In this document: piece by piece, positions 5,716 through 8,672 of the stretch
How the letters are laid out: each line of letters starts with the position of its first letter
Numbering within the stretch: the first letter of the stretch is position 1
Source: Streptosporangiaceae bacterium
Lineage (GTDB): Bacteria > Actinomycetota > Actinomycetes > Streptosporangiales > Streptosporangiaceae
Assembly: GCA_030041195.1 (NCBI GenBank)
Contig: JASHOI010000764.1
Location: forward strand, 1-8,672
Direction of reading: 5' to 3'
DNA: 8,672 nucleotides
The notes under the pieces: model-generated
The model's input: only the letters and a program-made list of their open reading frames with translations
What the model was told of the DNA's origin: nothing
Databases searched by the model: none
Program-made: the position numbers and the translations under genes

Positions 5716-6642
5716 ATGCACAAGATCTCAGGACAGCGCGACCCGGCCGCGGCGTTCCCGCTCCCGGCCCGCCGTGACGATGCCAGCGAACGGCGGCAGG
5801 CCAATCGCGCGGTCGCGGTCAGCGCCGCCGGGCTCGCCGCCACCGGCATCACCGAGCTGCTGATCGCGGTGCTGACCGGATCGGTGGGCCTGCTCGGCGA
5901 CGCCATTCACAACCTGTCGGACGTGTCCACCAGCGCGGTGGTCTTCCTCGGCTTCCGGCTCTCGCGCCGCGGCGCGACCGAGCGCTACCCCTACGGCCTG
6001 GACCGGGCCGAGGACCTCGCCGGGATCGGTATCGCGGTTGTCATCTGGGCCAGCGCGGGGTTCGCCGGGTATGAGAGCGTCCGCAAGCTCCTCGACCACG
6101 GGGCCACCGCGCACGTCGGGATCGGCATCGCCGGTGCCGTGCTCGGCATCGCCGGCAACCTGGCCGTGGCCCGCTACAAGCTGGCCACCGGCAAGCGGAT
6201 CCGGTCGGCGACACTGGTCGCTGACGCCCGGCATTCCTGGCTGGACGCCCTGTCCTCGGCCGGCGCTCTGGCTGGGCTGATCGCCGTCGCTTTCGGCCAG
6301 CGGTGGGGCGACCCGGTCGCCGGCATCGCGGTGACCGCGCTGATATGCCATGTCGGGTACGACGTCAGCACCGACGTCGTACGCCGCCTGGCCGACGGCG
6401 TCGACCCGCAGGTCATCGCCGCGGCCGAGCGGGCAGCCGGGGACCTGCCCGGCATCGTGCACGCCCACGCCCGGGCCCGCTGGACCGGCCGCCGGCTGCA
6501 CGTTGAGATCGAAGCATGGGTCGACCCCGGGCTGACCGTCCAAGGGTCCGACGCGCTCGGCCGCGCCGCGGCGGCCGCCATCAGGGACCAGATCCCCGAC
6601 GTGGACAGCTTCACCTGGGCAACGCGCGGCGCACCAGCCTGA
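5716..6642 (+). CDS. Cation diffusion facilitator (CDF) family transporter
   Basis: A 308-residue inner-membrane transporter that normally exchanges a divalent metal for protons. Six membrane segments are expected at about 35-55, 58-80, 102-120, 131-152, 178-194 and 198-215. The transport site is made of two H-x3-D pairs, H65/D69 in GDAIHNLSDVS (TM2) and H173/D177 in ADARHSWLDALSS (TM5). This HD-HD site is common in zinc/cobalt/nickel-type CDFs but does not determine the metal. YPYGLDRAED (91-100) is the family's HPYG-RAE signature. Residues about 215-308 form the cytoplasmic ferredoxin-like domain with RLHVEIEAWVDP. There is no histidine-rich loop. ATG 5716 has no clear ribosome-binding site; the frame is open upstream into the methyltransferase gene but without family-like sequence. 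It would share the methyltransferase promoter (site C). Repression by a nickel-loaded regulator would be odd for a nickel exporter. Confidence 0.92.
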   Translation: MHKISGQRDPAAAFPLPARRDDASERRQANRAVAVSAAGLAATGITELLIAVLTGSVGLLGDAIHNLSDVSTSAVVFLGFRLSRRGATERYPYGLDRAEDLAGIGIAVVIWASAGFAGYESVRKLLDHGATAHVGIGIAGAVLGIAGNLAVARYKLATGKRIRSATLVADARHSWLDALSSAGALAGLIAVAFGQRWGDPVAGIAVTALICHVGYDVSTDVVRRLADGVDPQVIAAAERAAGDLPGIVHAHARARWTGRRLHVEIEAWVDPGLTVQGSDALGRAAAAAIRDQIPDVDSFTWATRGAPA

Positions 6643-6663
6643 CTGCCCCCAGCATGGAGCTTT

Positions 6664-6704
6664 TCGCAAATAGATTGCATTAGCGTGAGGAGCGCGCTTA
6701 GCCT
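6664..6704 (+). promoter_or_regulatory. ABC transporter promoter with Nur-type operator (site D)
   Basis: TCGCAA-ATAGA-TTGCAT at 6664-6680 matches 10 of 12 Nur half-site positions. The right half TTGCAT (6675-6680) could be the -35, with an 18-nt spacer to TAGCCT (6699-6704) and then 6 nt to the GTG at 6711. This repeats the geometry at site C and again predicts a leaderless mRNA with the repressor site over the -35. The -10 is weak. Confidence 0.6.
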
Positions 6705-6710
6705 GCGGCT

Positions 6711-8603
6711 GTGTCGGAGGCGAGTACGGCGGCCGGGCTGACCCCGGCTACGGGGTCGCGGCATGCGCGGGCGTTTGACCGGCGGTTGCTGGCCATGGCG
6801 GCACAGGAGCGGGGGCCGCTCGCGGTGTCGGTTGCGCTCGGCCTCGTCGTCGCCGCCACCCGGGTCGGCCAGGGCGTCACGCTGGCCTACGGCCTGGGCA
6901 GCATCCTGTCGACCGGCCGGTGGAGCGGCGCGCTGCCGTGGGTTGGCGCCGCGGTGGGCCTGGTCCTGGTTCGTGCCGCCGCGACCGTGGTGCAGGGCGC
7001 CGCGATGGCCGGGGCGTCGGTGCGGATCACCACGCGGCTGCGCGTGCGCCTGGTGTTGACGATCCTTGGGCTCGGGCCGGCCTGGGTGGGCCGGGAACGT
7101 TCCGGTGAGCTGGAAGCGGTCCTGGTGGATGGGGTGGAGCGGCTGGATGCGTACTTCCGGCTGTTCCTGGCGAAGGTCATCGCGGCGTCGGTGTCCGCTC
7201 TGGCGATCGTGGTTACGGTCATCGTCATCGACCCGCCCACCGGGGCGTGTGTCGCGGTCTTCGCCGCGGCGGTGATGTTCATCCCGTCGGGCGAGTACCG
7301 GGTGCTCGGCCCGCGGATGCGGTTCTGGTCGGACAGCTACCGGCCGTTGTCGGCTGAGTTCGTCGACAACCTGCAGGGCATGACCACGCTGAAGATGTTC
7401 GGCGTGGCGGGAGAGCGCGGCCAGGAACTCGCGGCCCGCTCCGCCCGCGTCAGGGATGCGGCCATCCGGCTGATCTCGGTATCGGGCCTGTTCACCGGGA
7501 TCATGGCGTTCGCCGCCGCGGCCGGGGCCGCCGCGGGGCTGGCGGTCGGCGGGTTCCGGCTCGCGGCCGGGGACCTGACCACCCAGCAGCTGCTGCTGAT
7601 CCTGCTGCTGGCCGCGGAGTGCTTCCGGCCCGCGCGGGAGATCCACGACGCGATGCACTCGGCTGTGTGGGGCATGTCGAAGGTCGAGCGCGCCTTCGAG
7701 ATCTTGCAGGTGACCCCGCCGGAGTCAGACGGCGCCCCCAGGCAGCGGGCGGCCACGGCGCCGACTGTCTCATTCGAGCAGGTCAGCTTCGGCTACCGGC
7801 CGGGCCGGATGGTCCTGGACGAGGTCAGCTTCACCGTCGGCGCGGGCGAGAGCCTGGCCATCGTCGGTTCGTCGGGCGCGGGCAAGACGACGATCGCTTC
7901 GCTGCTGCTGCGTTTCTTCGAACCGCAGGCTGGCCGGATCCGCGTTGACGGCGCCGATATCGCTGCGCTGCACCCGGATGAGGCCCGGCGGCTCATCGCG
8001 GTCGTCCCGCAGGACACCTTTCTTTTCCACGCTTCGATCCGCGACAACCTGACCATCGCCTGCCCCGGCGCGGGCGACGACCAGATGCGGGCGGCCCTCG
8101 CCGCGGCGGGCGCCGCCGGCTTCGTCGATGCCCTGCCGGACGGACTCGCGACGGTCGTTGGCGAACGCGGCCTGCGGCTGTCGGGCGGGCAGCGGCAGCG
8201 CATCGCCATCGCCCGCGCGCTGCTGAAGGATGCGCCGATCCTCATCCTCGACGAGGCCACCTCGAACGTCGACGTAGCAGCCGAGTCCTCGATCCTGGCG
8301 GCACTGGAGCCGCTGCGCCGCGGTCGCACCACGCTGCTGATCGCGCACCGGCTGTCCACCGTCCGCGACGCCGACCAGATCCTGGTGCTCGACGGCGGGC
8401 GCATCGTGGAGCGCGGCACGCATGAGGAGCTGTATGCGCTCGGCGGCCGCTATTGGGATCTCTACACGCGCCAGCACGGTCTGGAAGCGAATCTGTTCCT
8501 GGCGCCGGGTGAAGGCGACACCGTCGAAGAGAATGGCGCGAACAAAGGCGAACCCAAGGAAGCCGCGGCGATCACCCAGGCGATGCGCTTGATCCGCGGC
8601 TAG
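6711..8603 (+). CDS. ABC exporter half-transporter (fused membrane and ATPase domains), CydD-like
   Basis: A 630-residue protein: membrane domain at about 30-310 with six predicted segments, then an ATPase domain at about 350-590. All ATPase motifs are intact: Walker A GSSGAGKTT (386-394), Q-loop Q434, signature LSGGQ (490-494), Walker B LILDEA (511-516) and H546. The stretch FVDNLQGMTTLKMFG (217-231), followed by a conserved FRPAREIHDAMHSAVWG (305-321), resembles CydD-type half-transporters more than lipid or drug exporters. A charged tail of about 40 residues (591-630) follows the ATPase. An in-frame TAG at 6699 makes GTG 6711 the first possible start, and no ribosome-binding site precedes it; ATG 6795 is a less likely alternative. 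Such proteins work as dimers, often with a second half-transporter from the next gene; none is within the 69 bp left. Substrate unknown. Confidence 0.88.
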   Translation: MSEASTAAGLTPATGSRHARAFDRRLLAMAAQERGPLAVSVALGLVVAATRVGQGVTLAYGLGSILSTGRWSGALPWVGAAVGLVLVRAAATVVQGAAMAGASVRITTRLRVRLVLTILGLGPAWVGRERSGELEAVLVDGVERLDAYFRLFLAKVIAASVSALAIVVTVIVIDPPTGACVAVFAAAVMFIPSGEYRVLGPRMRFWSDSYRPLSAEFVDNLQGMTTLKMFGVAGERGQELAARSARVRDAAIRLISVSGLFTGIMAFAAAAGAAAGLAVGGFRLAAGDLTTQQLLLILLLAAECFRPAREIHDAMHSAVWGMSKVERAFEILQVTPPESDGAPRQRAATAPTVSFEQVSFGYRPGRMVLDEVSFTVGAGESLAIVGSSGAGKTTIASLLLRFFEPQAGRIRVDGADIAALHPDEARRLIAVVPQDTFLFHASIRDNLTIACPGAGDDQMRAALAAAGAAGFVDALPDGLATVVGERGLRLSGGQRQRIAIARALLKDAPILILDEATSNVDVAAESSILAALEPLRRGRTTLLIAHRLSTVRDADQILVLDGGRIVERGTHEELYALGGRYWDLYTRQHGLEANLFLAPGEGDTVEENGANKGEPKEAAAITQAMRLIRG

Positions 8604-8625
8604 TGTTCTCGAGAAACGCCGAGAC

Positions 8626-8672
8626 CTACTCGCTCAGCACGCAGATGTCGGGAAGATTGCGATAGTTTTCCG
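8626..8672 (-). CDS. Possible 3' end of a convergent gene
   Basis: On the minus strand a frame enters from the right edge and ends with the peptide ENYRNLPDICVLSE and a TAG at 8628-8626, 22 bp after the ABC gene stop. The peptide looks protein-like, but 14 codons are too few to decide. If real, it converges on the ABC gene and would rule out a partner half-transporter directly downstream. Confidence 0.2.
   Translation of the reverse strand, partial: ENYRNLPDICVLSE

Noticed and set aside
5290..6642. A longer 450-residue reading of the CDF gene
   Set aside because: The first 142 codons overlap the methyltransferase in another frame and show no family-like sequence; family homology begins after ATG 5716.
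6174..7658. A 494-codon minus-strand frame
   Set aside because: It runs antisense to the CDF and ABC genes, is rich in Arg, Gln, Asp and Pro, and shows no domain.
8606..8615. The perfect palindrome TTCTCGAGAA after the ABC gene
   Set aside because: There is no loop and it is too short for a terminator; a 10-bp palindrome is not strong evidence for an operator.

Overview
The window is very GC-rich, with GC-heavy third codon positions, and reads as chromosomal DNA of a filamentous-type actinomycete. Three things support this: a class I ribonucleotide reductase gene behind a cobalamin riboswitch (an arrangement known from Streptomyces nrdABS), a superoxide dismutase closely resembling Streptomyces SodF, and paired TTGCAA-type operators matching the nickel regulator Nur. 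No mobile element, tRNA, rRNA or CRISPR array was seen.

Layout. Positions 1-1950 (minus) hold the first 650 codons of nrdA; the gene runs off the left edge. Its control region fills 1951-2357: an NrdR-box pair over the promoter (2311-2357), an adenosylcobalamin riboswitch (2093-2302), and a 10-bp GC hairpin directly after the aptamer (2067-2091). Next, also on the minus strand, come a Fur-family regulator (2448-2909), an 86-residue unknown protein (2978-3238) and sodF (3238-3864), transcribed in the order sodF, unknown, fur. sodF and the unknown gene overlap by one base. A MucR/Ros-like zinc-finger gene (4061-4621, minus) ends at a hairpin (4017-4047) in front of the sodF promoter. Divergently, on the plus strand, are a SAM-dependent methyltransferase (4877-5677), a cation diffusion facilitator (5716-6642) and a CydD-like ABC half-transporter (6711-8603).

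What ties it together. Four 17-bp sites of the form TTGCRA-N5-TYGCAR lie at 3972, 4663, 4830 and 6664, one in front of each transcription unit of the right half: sodF, the zinc-finger gene, methyltransferase-CDF, and the ABC transporter. A degenerate fifth copy precedes the Fur-family gene. This is the published Streptomyces Nur-box format (tTGCaa-N5-ttGCAA). The Fur-family protein encoded here is the obvious candidate reader. The window therefore looks like a local nickel-responsive regulon. Iron SOD is an expected member; a methyltransferase, a CDF transporter, an ABC exporter and a MucR-like regulator are not, as far as I know. Cobalamin (cobalt) sensing sits next to it on nrdA. The plus-strand genes and the Fur-family gene also show -10-like hexamers only 6-7 nt before their start codons, suggesting leaderless mRNAs.
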